Source: Rhodovastum sp963714255
GTDB lineage: Bacteria; Pseudomonadota; Alphaproteobacteria; Acetobacterales; Acetobacteraceae
Length of the DNA: 64,000 nt
Assembly: GCA_963714255.1 (NCBI GenBank)
Contig: CAVQNU010000021.1
Coordinates: forward strand, 1-64,000
Direction of reading: 5' to 3'
The notes beneath the pieces are model-generated. The model was not told the DNA's origin. It ran no database searches and saw nothing but the letters and a program-made list of their open reading frames with translations. This document shows, in pieces, positions 42,079 through 51,045 of this stretch. Position 1 is the first letter of the stretch; every line of letters begins with the position of its first letter. The position numbers and the translations under genes are program-made.

Positions 42079-45000
42079 GTGCGAACGCCCAGCGCGCGAC
42101 CATGGACGGCAACACCGCGGTTGCGCATGTCGCCTATCGCACCACCGAAGTGTGCGCGATCTTTCCGATCACGCCGAGTTCCACCATGGCGGAACTCGCC
42201 GACGAATGGGCGGCACACGGGCAGACCAATATCTGGGGCGGCGTGCCCGTGGTGCAGGAGATGCAGAGCGAGGGCGGTGCGGCCGGGGCGGTGCACGGCG
42301 CGCTGCAAACCGGGGCGATGACCACGACGTTCACGGCCTCGCAGGGGCTGATGCTCATGCTGCCGAACATGTACAAGATCGCCGGCGAACTGACGCCCAC
42401 CGTGTTCCATGTGGCGGCGCGGGCGCTCGCCACCCAGGCGCTGTCGATCTTCGGCGACCACACCGACGTGATGGCCGCGCGCGGCACCGGCTTCGCATTG
42501 CTCTCGTCGGGGTCGGTGCAGGAGGCGCATGACCTGGCGCTGGTGGCGCAGGCGGCGACGCTGGCGTCGCGGGTGCCGTTTCTGCATTTTTTCGACGGGT
42601 TTCGCACCAGCCATGAGGTGAACACGTTTTTTCTGCTCGAGGATGCGCAGATCCGCGCCATGGTCGATGACGAGCTGGTGCGCGCCCATCGCGCCCGCGC
42701 GCTCGATCCCGAGCGGCCGTTCGTGCGCGGCACGGCGCACAATCCCGATACGTTCTTTCAGGCGCGCGAAACCGCCAATCCGTTCATCGCCGCCGTGCCG
42801 GGGCATGTGCAGGCGGCGATGGACCGGCTCGCCGCGCTGACCGGGCGGCAGTACCATTTGTTCGACTATGACGGCCCGGAGGACGCCGAGCGGGTGATCG
42901 TGCTGATGGGCTCGGGGGCGGAGACCGCGCGCGAGACGGCGGCGGCATTGCGCGCGCGCGGCGAGCGCGTGGGCGTGCTGCAAGTGCATTTGTTCCGCCC
43001 CTTCGATGTCGGGGCGTTCGTCGCCGCTCTGCCGGCCGCCGTGCGCGGCGTTGCGGTGCTGGAACAGACGAAGGAGCCGGGGGCGGCCGGCGAGCCGCTG
43101 TATCAGGATGTCGTCGCCACGTTGGCGCAGGCGGTGGCGCGCGGTACCCGGGCTGCCATGCCGCGCGTGGTGGGCGGGCGCTACGGGTTGTCGTCGAAGG
43201 ATTTTCCGCCGGGATTGGTCAAGGCGGTGTTCGACGAGCTGGCGAAGCCAGAGCCGCGCAATGGGTTTACCCTTGGCATCAATGACGACGTGATGCACAC
43301 GCATCTCGATGCCGATCCGGCGTTCAAGCTGGACAAGCCCGGGCTGGTGGAGGCGGTGTTCTACGGCCTGGGTGCGGATGGCACGGTGGGCGCCAATAAG
43401 AACAGCGTGAAGATCATTGCAGAGGACGCCGGGCTGCACGCGCAGGGGTATTTCGTCTACGACAGCCACAAATCGGGCGCGCAGACCGTGTCGCATTTGC
43501 GGTTCGGGCCGGACCCGATCCGCATGCCGTACTTGATCCGTGCCGCCAGCTTCGTCGCCTGCCACCAGTTCAGCTTCGTCGAGCGCGCCGACGTGCTGCG
43601 GCTTGCGGCCCCCGGTGCGACGTTCCTGTTGAACAGCCCGTACGGTCCGGAGGAGGTGTGGGACCGGCTGCCGCGCTCCATGCAGCACCGTATTATCGAT
43701 CTCGGGCTGCGGGTGTTCGTGATCGACGCCTCGCGCGTGGCGCAGGAGGTGGGGCTGCGCGGGCGGACCAACACCATTCTGCAGACCTGCTTCTTCGCCA
43801 TTTCCGGCGTGCTGCCGAAAGACGAGGCGATCAAGCAGATCAAGAAAGCGATCGAAAAAACCTACGCGCGCAAAGGCGCTGATGTCGTGCGGCGCAATTT
43901 CCAGGCGGTGGACGACACGCTGGCGCGCCTGCACGCGCTGCGCGTGCCGGCGTTCCCCAGCAGCAGCTGGGAGCGCCAGCCGCTGGTGCCGGACAGTGCG
44001 CCGGACTTCGTCCGGCGCGTCACCGCGCGCATGATGGAAGGGCTGGGCGACGAAATTCCGGTCAGCCTGATGCCGGTGGACGGAACCTTCCCCAGCGGGA
44101 CCGCCGCCTGGGAGAAGCGCAACATCGCCGACTTCGTGCCGGTGTGGGAGCCTTCCATCTGCATCCAGTGCGGCCAGTGCAGCTTCGTGTGTCCGCACGG
44201 GGTTATCCGTGCCAAATATTATGACGAGAGCCGGCTGGAGGGCGCGCCGCGCAGTTTCCGCTCGGCCCCGATCAATGTGCGCGGTTTCCCCGAGGTGCGC
44301 TTCACGCTGCAAATCCATGTCGAGGACTGCACCGGCTGCGGCCTGTGCACCGAGGCGTGCCCGGCCTATAGCGCGCTGACGCCGGAGACCAAGGCGATCA
44401 ATCTGCGCGACAAGCTGCCGCTGCTGGAGCCCGAGCGGGACAATGTCGCGTTTTTCGAGGCGCTGCCGATCAACGACCGCGCGCGGGTGAATTTCGCCGA
44501 GGTGCGCGGGGTGCAGTTCCTGGAGCCGCTGTTCGCCTTTTCCGGCGCCTGCGGCGGCTGCGGCGAAACGCCTTATCTGAAGCTGCTGAGCCAACTTTTC
44601 GGCGACCGTATGCTGGTGGCCAATGCCACGGGGTGCAGCTCGATCTATGGCGGCAATTTGCCGGTGACGCCGTGGATGGCGAACGGCGAGGGGCGGGGGC
44701 CGGCGTGGTCGAACTCGCTGTTCGAGGACAATGCCGAGTTTGGCCTGGGGTTTCGTCTGGCCGCCGACAAGCACCGGGAAACGGCGGCGCTGCTGGCGCA
44801 GCGTCTGGCGCCGCAAATCGGCGAGGAGCTGGTCACCGCGGTGCTGCACGCGCCGCAAATCCGCGAGTCGGAAATCCGTGCCCAGCGCGCCATGGTGGCC
44901 GAGCTGGTGCGGCGGCTGCGGGAGCTGGACGATGCCGATGCGCGGCAGTTGCTGTCGGTGGTGGATTACTTTGTCCGCCGCAGCGTGTGGATCGTCGGCG

Positions 45001-45653
45001 GCGACGGCTGGGCTTATGACATCGGCTATGGCGGCCTGGACCATGTGTTGTCCACCGCGCGCGACGTGAACGTCCTTGTTCTCGACACCGAGGTTTATTC
45101 CAACACGGGGGGGCAGGCGTCCAAGGCGACGCCACTCGGGGCGGTGGCGAAATTCGCAGCAGCCGGCAAGCGGGTGGCGCGCAAGGACCTCGCGTTGCAG
45201 GCGATCGCTTATGGCAATGTGTATGTGGCGCAGGTGGCGATGGGGGCCAATCCGCAGCAGACATTGCTGGCGTTCCGCGAGGCCGAGGCCTGGCCGGGGC
45301 CGTCGCTTATCCTTTCTTACTGCCACTGCATCGCGCATGGAATCGACATGCAGCAGGGGCTGCGCCAGCAAGATCTGGCGGTGGCGACCGGCTATTGGCC
45401 GCTGTTCCGCTACAACCCGGCATTGCGCGAAGCCGGCGCCAATCCGTTCCGGCTGGACAGCCCCCGGCCGACGCTGAAGTTCCGTGACTACGCGTATAAC
45501 GAAGTGCGCTACAAGGCGCTGGCGCAGTCGCGTCCGGATGAAGCGGCGATGCTGCTGCGCGCCGCCCAGCAGGCGATCGACGAGAAATACCGGCTGTACG
45601 AAGACATGGCCGGCTGGGCGCACACACGTTTCCATCCCGCCGAACACGCATGA
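42075..45653 (+). CDS. nifJ: Pyruvate:ferredoxin/flavodoxin oxidoreductase
   Basis: A 1192-residue single-chain PFOR. It starts with the pyrimidine-binding domain (AQRATMDGNTAVAHVAYRTT, YRTTEVCAIFPITPSSTMAE). The gamma and ferredoxin domains follow, with two 4Fe-4S motifs (CIQCGQCSFVCPHGVIR and CTGCGLCTEACPAYSAL). The proximal cluster ligands appear as SGACGGCGETPYLKLLS and ATGCSSIYGGN. The TPP site GGDGWAYDIGYGGLDHVLST and VYSNTGGQASKATPLGA is intact. It oxidises pyruvate to acetyl-CoA with reduction of ferredoxin, or the reverse. No separate ferredoxin gene is nearby. Lengths and motifs are normal. Confidence 0.93.
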   Translation: MSANAQRATMDGNTAVAHVAYRTTEVCAIFPITPSSTMAELADEWAAHGQTNIWGGVPVVQEMQSEGGAAGAVHGALQTGAMTTTFTASQGLMLMLPNMYKIAGELTPTVFHVAARALATQALSIFGDHTDVMAARGTGFALLSSGSVQEAHDLALVAQAATLASRVPFLHFFDGFRTSHEVNTFFLLEDAQIRAMVDDELVRAHRARALDPERPFVRGTAHNPDTFFQARETANPFIAAVPGHVQAAMDRLAALTGRQYHLFDYDGPEDAERVIVLMGSGAETARETAAALRARGERVGVLQVHLFRPFDVGAFVAALPAAVRGVAVLEQTKEPGAAGEPLYQDVVATLAQAVARGTRAAMPRVVGGRYGLSSKDFPPGLVKAVFDELAKPEPRNGFTLGINDDVMHTHLDADPAFKLDKPGLVEAVFYGLGADGTVGANKNSVKIIAEDAGLHAQGYFVYDSHKSGAQTVSHLRFGPDPIRMPYLIRAASFVACHQFSFVERADVLRLAAPGATFLLNSPYGPEEVWDRLPRSMQHRIIDLGLRVFVIDASRVAQEVGLRGRTNTILQTCFFAISGVLPKDEAIKQIKKAIEKTYARKGADVVRRNFQAVDDTLARLHALRVPAFPSSSWERQPLVPDSAPDFVRRVTARMMEGLGDEIPVSLMPVDGTFPSGTAAWEKRNIADFVPVWEPSICIQCGQCSFVCPHGVIRAKYYDESRLEGAPRSFRSAPINVRGFPEVRFTLQIHVEDCTGCGLCTEACPAYSALTPETKAINLRDKLPLLEPERDNVAFFEALPINDRARVNFAEVRGVQFLEPLFAFSGACGGCGETPYLKLLSQLFGDRMLVANATGCSSIYGGNLPVTPWMANGEGRGPAWSNSLFEDNAEFGLGFRLAADKHRETAALLAQRLAPQIGEELVTAVLHAPQIRESEIRAQRAMVAELVRRLRELDDADARQLLSVVDYFVRRSVWIVGGDGWAYDIGYGGLDHVLSTARDVNVLVLDTEVYSNTGGQASKATPLGAVAKFAAAGKRVARKDLALQAIAYGNVYVAQVAMGANPQQTLLAFREAEAWPGPSLILSYCHCIAHGIDMQQGLRQQDLAVATGYWPLFRYNPALREAGANPFRLDSPRPTLKFRDYAYNEVRYKALAQSRPDEAAMLLRAAQQAIDEKYRLYEDMAGWAHTRFHPAEHA

Positions 45654-45660
45654 GACCTCC

Positions 45661-46653
45661 ATGGCCGATCTGAGCACGATTTATCTGGGCCTGACGCTGC
45701 GCACACCGCTGATCGCTTCCGCTTCGCCGCTGACGCTCGATCTTGGCAATATCCGCGCGCTGGAGGATGCGGGCGCCGGCGCGGTGGTGCTGCCGTCGGT
45801 GTTCGAGGAGCAGATCGAGCAGGAGGATGCGGAGCAGGAGGCGGCGCTGCGGGTGGGGGCGGAGAGTGTGGCCGAGGCTTCCAGTTTTCTGCCGCCGGTA
45901 TGCTGGGTTGGCGGTCCGCATCTGATGCTGGAAACGATCCGCCGCGCCCGCGCCGCGGTCGATATTCCGGTGATCGCCAGCCTGAATGGCGTGACCGCCG
46001 CGGGCTGGGTGAATTATGCCGCCGAGCTGGAGCAGGCCGGGGCGAGTGCGATCGAACTGAACGTGTATTTCGTGCCGACCGACCCGGCGCTGACCGGCGG
46101 CGATGTCGAGGCGCATTACCTCGATGTGCTGCAGGCCGTGAAGCGGGCGGTGCGCATTCCGGTTGCGGTCAAGCTCAGCCCGTTCTTCAGCGCGCCGGGC
46201 GACATGGTGCGCCGGCTCGATGCCGCCGGGGCGGACGGATTTGTGCTGTTCAACCGGTTCTACCAGCCCGATATCGACCTGGCGACGATGCGGGTGCAGC
46301 GGGATTTGGCGTTGTCCACGCCGGCCGAGCTGCGTTTGCCCTTGCTGTGGCTCGGGGTGCTGGCCGGGACGCTGCGCGGGTCGCTGGCTGCCAGCACCGG
46401 GGTGGAGAGCGTCGAGCAGGTGGTGAAATATCTGCTGGTGGGGGCGGACGCGGTGATGACCACCTCGGCGTTGTTGCGCCATGGGGTGCGCCATATGGCG
46501 GTGCTGGTCGAGGGGCTGGCGGCGTGGCTGGATGCGCGCGAGGCTGATCTTGGCGACATCAAGGGGCGCATGAGCCATGCGAAGCTGCGCGATACGGATG
46601 CGTATGAGCGGGCGAATTACATCCGGATTTTGCAAGGCTGGCGATCAAGTTAA
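45661..46653 (+). CDS. Dihydroorotate-dehydrogenase-like flavoprotein
   Basis: A 330-residue TIM-barrel FMN protein of the PyrD/PreA superfamily. It begins ADLSTIYLGLTLRTPLIASA and has the FMN-binding VIASLNGVTAAGWVNYAAEL, SAIELNVYFVPTD and VAVKLSPFFSAPGDMVRRL strands and the GTLRGSLAASTGVES segment. It differs from biosynthetic PyrD in the active-site loop and has no ferredoxin domain, unlike E. coli PreA. It follows the PFOR by 7 bp and with the GltD/PreT-like gene makes a three-gene operon. The substrate is unknown; a dihydropyrimidine or a different redox substrate is possible. Confidence 0.8.
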   Translation: MADLSTIYLGLTLRTPLIASASPLTLDLGNIRALEDAGAGAVVLPSVFEEQIEQEDAEQEAALRVGAESVAEASSFLPPVCWVGGPHLMLETIRRARAAVDIPVIASLNGVTAAGWVNYAAELEQAGASAIELNVYFVPTDPALTGGDVEAHYLDVLQAVKRAVRIPVAVKLSPFFSAPGDMVRRLDAAGADGFVLFNRFYQPDIDLATMRVQRDLALSTPAELRLPLLWLGVLAGTLRGSLAASTGVESVEQVVKYLLVGADAVMTTSALLRHGVRHMAVLVEGLAAWLDAREADLGDIKGRMSHAKLRDTDAYERANYIRILQGWRSS

Positions 46654-46658
46654 CGGGT

Positions 46659-46728
46659 CCAGGGGCTTTGCCCCTGGTCGGGGTCCAGGGGGCAAAGCCC
46701 CCTGGCGGGGTCCGGGGCAGCGCCCCGG
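46659..46728. terminator. Triple-hairpin array between convergent genes
   Basis: Hairpins CCAGGGGctttgCCCCTGG (46659-46677), CCAGGGGGcaaagCCCCCTGG (46685-46705) and CCGGGGCagcGCCCCGG (46712-46728) end four bases before the CoA-transferase stop codon. The plus-strand end reads GGATTTTA. It probably terminates both transcripts. Confidence 0.65.
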
Positions 46729-46731
46729 ATT

Positions 46732-47901
46732 TTACACCACCCTGCGCTGCTTCAGCCCGGAGATTGCTTCGGTATCAAATCCAAGCTCGGCGAGAATCGC
46801 CTCGGTATGTTCCCCCGGTTCCGGTGCTGCGCTGCGGATTTCCCAAGGCGTGCGGGACAGTTCCACCGGCTGGCCGATCACCTCGAGTTCGCCCAGCACC
46901 GCGTGGGGGACTTTCCGAGTGAGGTTCAGGTGGCGCACCTGCGGGTCGGCGAAGACTTCATCGATCCGGTAGATCGGCCCGCACGGCACGCCGGCCGCGT
47001 TCAGCGTGGCGATCCATTCGGCCGAGGGGCGGCTGCGGGTGACGGATTCGATGGCGGCGTTCAGGGCGTCGCGGTTTTGCGAGCGGGAGTCGTCCGTTGC
47101 GTAGTCTGTCTGCTCGTTCAACGGCATGCCGAGCGCATGGCAGAGGCGGGCGAAGATGGTGTCGCCGGTTGCGGCGATGTTGATGTGGCCGTCTTCGGTG
47201 GCGAAGACGCCGGTGGGGATGCTGGTGGGATGCGAATTGCCGGCCTGGCCCGGCACCTCGTGCCCGATCGTCCAGCGCGCGGCCTGGAAGTCCAGCATGG
47301 CGATCTGGGCGGCGAGCAGGTTGCTTTGTACCCATTGTCCCTGACCGGATTGGGCGCGTTCCAGCAGGGCGATCAGGATGCCCTGGGCGGCGAAGATGCC
47401 GGCGCACAGATCGGCGACCGGGATGCCCGCGCGCACCGGCCCCTGGCCGGGCAGGCCGGTGATGGACATCAGCCCGCCCATGCCCTGGGCGATTTGGTCG
47501 AAGCCCGGCCGGTCGCAGTACGGCCCGTCCTGGCCGAAGCCCGAGATGCTGGCGTAGACGAGCCCCGGGTTTTCGGCGCGCAGGGTTTCGTAGCCGATGT
47601 TCAGGCGGGATTTCACGTCGGGGCGGAAGTTTTCCACCAGCACGTCGGCGCGGCGCACCAGGCGCAGCAGGATGTCGCGGCCTTCGGGGGATTTCAGGTC
47701 CAGCGTCAGGCTGCGCTTGTTGCGGTGCAGGTTCTGGAAGTCCGGACCGTGGCGGGCGCCGCCCAGGCCGCCGTCGCCATCCGGCGGTTCGACCTTGATG
47801 ATGTGCGCGCCCCAGTCGGCGAGTTGACGCACCGCGGTGGGGCCGGCGCGCACGCGGGTGAGGTCGATCACCGTGAAGCGGGCGAGGGGGGCGGGGCTCA
47901 T
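46732..47901 (-). CDS. CaiB/BaiF (class III) CoA-transferase
   Basis: A 389-residue enzyme that moves CoA between acids. Signature segments: FTVIDLTRVRAGPTAVRQLA, HIIKVEPPDG, DFQNLHRNKRSLTLDLKS, VLVENFRPDVKSRLNIGYE, then FDQIAQGMGGLMSITG with the catalytic aspartate of FDQ, and GIPVADLCAGIFAAQGILIA. This enzyme type includes formyl-CoA, succinyl-CoA:mesaconate and crotonobetainyl transferases; the acid is not predictable here. It is divergent from selO and convergent with the PFOR operon. Confidence 0.9.
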   Translation of the reverse strand: MSPAPLARFTVIDLTRVRAGPTAVRQLADWGAHIIKVEPPDGDGGLGGARHGPDFQNLHRNKRSLTLDLKSPEGRDILLRLVRRADVLVENFRPDVKSRLNIGYETLRAENPGLVYASISGFGQDGPYCDRPGFDQIAQGMGGLMSITGLPGQGPVRAGIPVADLCAGIFAAQGILIALLERAQSGQGQWVQSNLLAAQIAMLDFQAARWTIGHEVPGQAGNSHPTSIPTGVFATEDGHINIAATGDTIFARLCHALGMPLNEQTDYATDDSRSQNRDALNAAIESVTRSRPSAEWIATLNAAGVPCGPIYRIDEVFADPQVRHLNLTRKVPHAVLGELEVIGQPVELSRTPWEIRSAAPEPGEHTEAILAELGFDTEAISGLKQRRVV

Positions 47902-48030
47902 GGTGTCTCCGGGGTTGGGGCCTTGCCGTGTTGGTGGTGCCGCCCGATCTCAGGTGGATCATGTATGCATCACACACAAGGCGTGCCGGGCTGATCCCGC
48001 AACCCGGCTGCCGGCGGGAGGGCTGATCGC

Positions 48031-49509
48031 ATGTCCGTCGGCTTTGCCTTCGACAACAGCTACGCGCGCCTGCCGGAACGCCTGTATGCGCGGCTCGGCC
48101 CCACCCAGGTGGCAGCCCCACGGCTGATCCGGGTGAATGCGTCGCTGGCCGAATTTCTCGGCCTGGACCCGGCGGCGCTGGCCAGCCCCGAGGGGGTGGA
48201 GATCCTGGCCGGCAACCGCGTGCCGGAGGGCGCGGCACCGATCGCGCTCGCCTATGCCGGGCACCAGTTCGGCCAGTTCGTGCCGCAGCTTGGCGACGGG
48301 CGGGCTATCCTGCTCGGCGAGGTGGTGGGGCGGGACAGGGTGCGGCGGGATATCCAGTTGAAGGGCTCCGGGCGCACGCCGTTTTCGCGCGGCGGCGACG
48401 GGCGGGCGGCGCTCGGGCCGGTGCTGCGCGAATACATCGTCAGCGAGGCCATGGCGGCGCTGGGTGTGCCGACCACGCGGGCGCTGGCGGCGGTGAGCAC
48501 CGGCGAGCGGGTGCTGCGCGGCATGGCGCTGCCGGGGGCGGTGCTGACGCGGGTGGCTTCCAGCCATTTGCGGGTCGGCACGTTCCAGTATTTCGCCGTG
48601 CGGGGCGATAGCGAGGCGCTGCGTTTGCTGGCCGACCACGCGATCGCCCGCCACTATCCCGAAGCCGCGGCGGCCGAGCATCCGTACCGCGCGCTGCTGG
48701 CGGGCGTGGTGGCGCGCCAGGCCGAACTGGTCGCGCGCTGGCTGCATGTCGGCTTCATCCATGGCGTGATGAACACCGACAACACCGCCATTTCCGGCGA
48801 GACGATCGACTACGGCCCCTGCGCCTTCCTGGACGAATACAATCCGGCCAAGGTGTTCAGCTCGATCGACCACGGCGGCCGCTATGCGTTTGCCAACCAG
48901 CCGCGCATCGCGCATTGGAATCTGGTGCGGCTGGCTGAGACTTTGCTGCCGTTGTTGGGCGAAGACGACAACGCAGCGGTGGCGGTGGCGCAGGAGGTGC
49001 TGGCGGAGTTCGCGCCGCAGTTCACCGCGGCGTATCGCGCCGGCATGCAGCGCAAGCTCGGCCTTGGCGGCGAGCGCGCGGGCGATGCGGAACTGGCGCA
49101 GGACCTGTTGGCGTGCATGGCCGACAACGGCGCCGATTTCACCCTGACGTTCCGGCTGTTGTGCGATGCGGCGGCAGGGCCGGCGGGGGACGCCGGGGTC
49201 CGTGCGCTGTTCGCCGACCCGTCCAGCTACGATGCCTGGGCCGGACGGTGGCGCGCGCGGCTGCAGGACGAAGCGATGCAACCGGCGGCGCGGCGTGCTT
49301 GCATGCAGGCGGTGAACCCGGCGTTCATTCCGCGCAACCATTTGGTCGAAGCCGCGCTCGAGGCGGCGTCCGGCGCGCAGGATTTTGCACCGTTCGCGGC
49401 GCTAGTTGAGGTGCTCTCGCGTCCCTTTGAGGACCAGCCGGGCCGGGAGGTTTACGCCGCGCCGCCGGCGCCGGAGGAGCGCGTGCAGCAGACGTTTTGC
49501 GGCACCTGA
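48031..49509 (+). CDS. selO: Protein adenylyltransferase SelO (YdiU)
   Basis: A 492-residue pseudokinase-fold enzyme that AMPylates Ser/Thr/Tyr residues in redox control. It shows FAFDNSYARLPERLYARL at the start, AYAGHQFGQFVPQLGDGRAI, DIQLKGSGRTPFSRGGDGRA (including the ATP-binding lysine) and VGFIHGVMNTDNTAISGETI with the catalytic Asn/Asp region. The C-terminus is QQTFCGT: a cysteine at the third position from the end, where eukaryotic SelO has selenocysteine. Length matches bacterial YdiU. ATG 48031; the ribosome-binding site is probably GCCGGCGGGAGGG. Confidence 0.95.
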   Translation: MSVGFAFDNSYARLPERLYARLGPTQVAAPRLIRVNASLAEFLGLDPAALASPEGVEILAGNRVPEGAAPIALAYAGHQFGQFVPQLGDGRAILLGEVVGRDRVRRDIQLKGSGRTPFSRGGDGRAALGPVLREYIVSEAMAALGVPTTRALAAVSTGERVLRGMALPGAVLTRVASSHLRVGTFQYFAVRGDSEALRLLADHAIARHYPEAAAAEHPYRALLAGVVARQAELVARWLHVGFIHGVMNTDNTAISGETIDYGPCAFLDEYNPAKVFSSIDHGGRYAFANQPRIAHWNLVRLAETLLPLLGEDDNAAVAVAQEVLAEFAPQFTAAYRAGMQRKLGLGGERAGDAELAQDLLACMADNGADFTLTFRLLCDAAAGPAGDAGVRALFADPSSYDAWAGRWRARLQDEAMQPAARRACMQAVNPAFIPRNHLVEAALEAASGAQDFAPFAALVEVLSRPFEDQPGREVYAAPPAPEERVQQTFCGT

Positions 49510-49546
49510 ACGGGATTGGGTGGCTGCGCGGCGGGAGCGAAACGGA

Positions 49547-50452
49547 TCAGTGCTGTGCGGCCGCGGGCTCGGTGGTGAGCTCGGTCAGGCGCCTGTTCAG
49601 CGTCGCGAGCTTGCCGGCGTAGGTTTTGGAATCAGTGGCGGCGAGGCGGCGGGTGATAGCAAGCGCTTCGGCGATTGCCCTTCTGGCCTCACCGAGCCGG
49701 CCGTAATCGCTATAGAGGGTGCCGAGATGGGTCAGGGTCGCGGCGATTTCGGGCTGATAGGCGGTTGGCTCATGCACGGCAAGGTTGCGGTACAGGCTGA
49801 GCGCTTGCGTCCATCCGCGCAGGGCCTCGTCGCTAAAGCCGGCCCGATAGGCCGCCATGGCGTAGCCGCTGGCATAAATCGGATTGTCCAGTTCGGCGCG
49901 GCAGGCGCGCTCGTAATGGGTTAGCGCGCCTGCCGGATCGAACCGCAGCATGGCGGCATCGCCGAGCGTGTACTGCACCGCCGCCGCAGGCGCGGCGCCG
50001 GGGTCCTGGCCGACGGGCAGGTCCTGCAGAACGGCGTCGGCGTCGTCGATCTCGCCCTTCTGCAGGAGGGCGCGCGCCTTTGTCGCCAGTGCGCTGTCAT
50101 CGAGCCGGGTTGCCAGCTCGCGATACCGGTGTGTCCAGTCATCGGCCTGCCGGCGCAGATCGTCGATGCGCTCGGTCAGGGTTCGCGCCGGCCGGCGCGG
50201 GTCGCCCGAGCCGAGCAGTTGCTTGCGCAGGAGGTCGGAAAGCTGGGCGTTGAGGTAATCGCGCGCCTTGCCGTCGACACCACGGCACTCGATGGAGACC
50301 GTGCCGGAGATGTCCACATCCGGCGTTTTGCACGGGCCTTCCGATGGCAGTTCGATGCCGGCGGGGTCGCGGTTGGGGGCCAGCCACGTCATCAGCACGC
50401 CGCCGTACATGAGATCGGCCGCAATAAGGACCACGATAGCCCATATTTCCAT
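49547..50452 (-). CDS. Membrane-anchored TPR protein
   Basis: A 301-residue protein: one N-terminal helix (MEIWAIVVLIAADLMYGGVLMTW in the first 23 residues), then a small beta-rich region with GTVSIECRGVDGKARDY, and a helical C-terminal half (about 130-295) with four or more TPR-like repeats, e.g. AMLRFDPAGALTHYERACRA and LGTLYSDYGRLGEARRAIAE. GGGAG lies about nine bases before ATG 50452; the upstream GTG in-frame start is less likely. Function unknown; probably a scaffold for an envelope complex. Confidence 0.7.
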   Translation of the reverse strand: MEIWAIVVLIAADLMYGGVLMTWLAPNRDPAGIELPSEGPCKTPDVDISGTVSIECRGVDGKARDYLNAQLSDLLRKQLLGSGDPRRPARTLTERIDDLRRQADDWTHRYRELATRLDDSALATKARALLQKGEIDDADAVLQDLPVGQDPGAAPAAAVQYTLGDAAMLRFDPAGALTHYERACRAELDNPIYASGYAMAAYRAGFSDEALRGWTQALSLYRNLAVHEPTAYQPEIAATLTHLGTLYSDYGRLGEARRAIAEALAITRRLAATDSKTYAGKLATLNRRLTELTTEPAAAQH

Positions 50453-51045
50453 CGGCACGTCTCCCAGTCCAAAAAACGGCGTCCCGGCAGGCATGCCATT
50501 TCGCGCGGGCCTCGTATATACCGATGCGCAAACGAGGTTGCACGGGTTATGAGGTGAGATGCTGCCAGTCCGGTCTGTTCACAGTTTGGCTGTATTGCTG
50601 TGAACTTCCTGGAGAAGAAAGTTAAAAGCCAGATATCATCCGGTTTTCGAGCGGGCCGCGATGGCCAGTTGTCCTGGTCAGCCGGAGCAGTGTTAGCGTC
50701 CGGAGGGATTTCATCGGGTGATGTTCTGGCACCATTATTTTCTGTTGTTATCCATACAATTTGACTTCACTCCGCGGCCGCGGTCGTCGCGATGGTAACC
50801 CTGGACGGGGGGCAACGCGGGTTCACGGCCTTCCGGATTGCGCCCCGGCCGGTGTTGCCGCCAGCGGCGAGCAACGGAGCGATGCGCATATCGGGATACT
50901 CAGAAGCGGAATTGTTGCAATTCGGTCACATCGACCGTTTTTCGGCACCAACATCCACACCCCGGCCGGAGCGGGGTTGAGCTGTTGATGGGAGCGTGCA
51001 AACATCACAGAACTGTTACCATACTAAAAATCTGGAGGAACGGCC
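50453..51045. other. 593-bp gene-free, comparatively AT-rich region
   Basis: No credible ORF; small ones at 50761-50988 lack similarity and ribosome-binding sites. It contains the 29-bp inverted repeat described separately and, close to the right end, an AT-rich stretch (ATACTAAAAATC, 51021-51032) that may be the -10 region of the outer-membrane protein gene, followed by its GGAGGAA. Confidence 0.6.
50577..50605. promoter_or_regulatory. Inverted-repeat operator candidate
   Basis: A perfect 8-bp inverted repeat GTTCACAG ... CTGTGAAC with a 13-bp spacer (29 bp in all). It is some 125 bp upstream of the TPR gene start and 440 bp upstream of the outer-membrane protein start. GntR or LacI-type factors use such sites, but the cognate regulator is not in the window. 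Confidence 0.35.

Noticed and set aside
42042..45677. 1211-codon open frame on the minus strand
   Set aside because: Exact antisense of the PFOR gene, which has complete catalytic and Fe-S motifs. The antisense product has none.
45661..46653. Biosynthetic dihydroorotate dehydrogenase (pyrD)
   Set aside because: The active-site loop and the operon with PFOR do not fit PyrD. It is annotated as a DHOD-like protein of unknown substrate.
50761..50988. 75-codon ORF in the gap before the outer-membrane protein gene
   Set aside because: No ribosome-binding site, no recognisable pattern, and two overlapping frames of similar quality; treated as non-coding.
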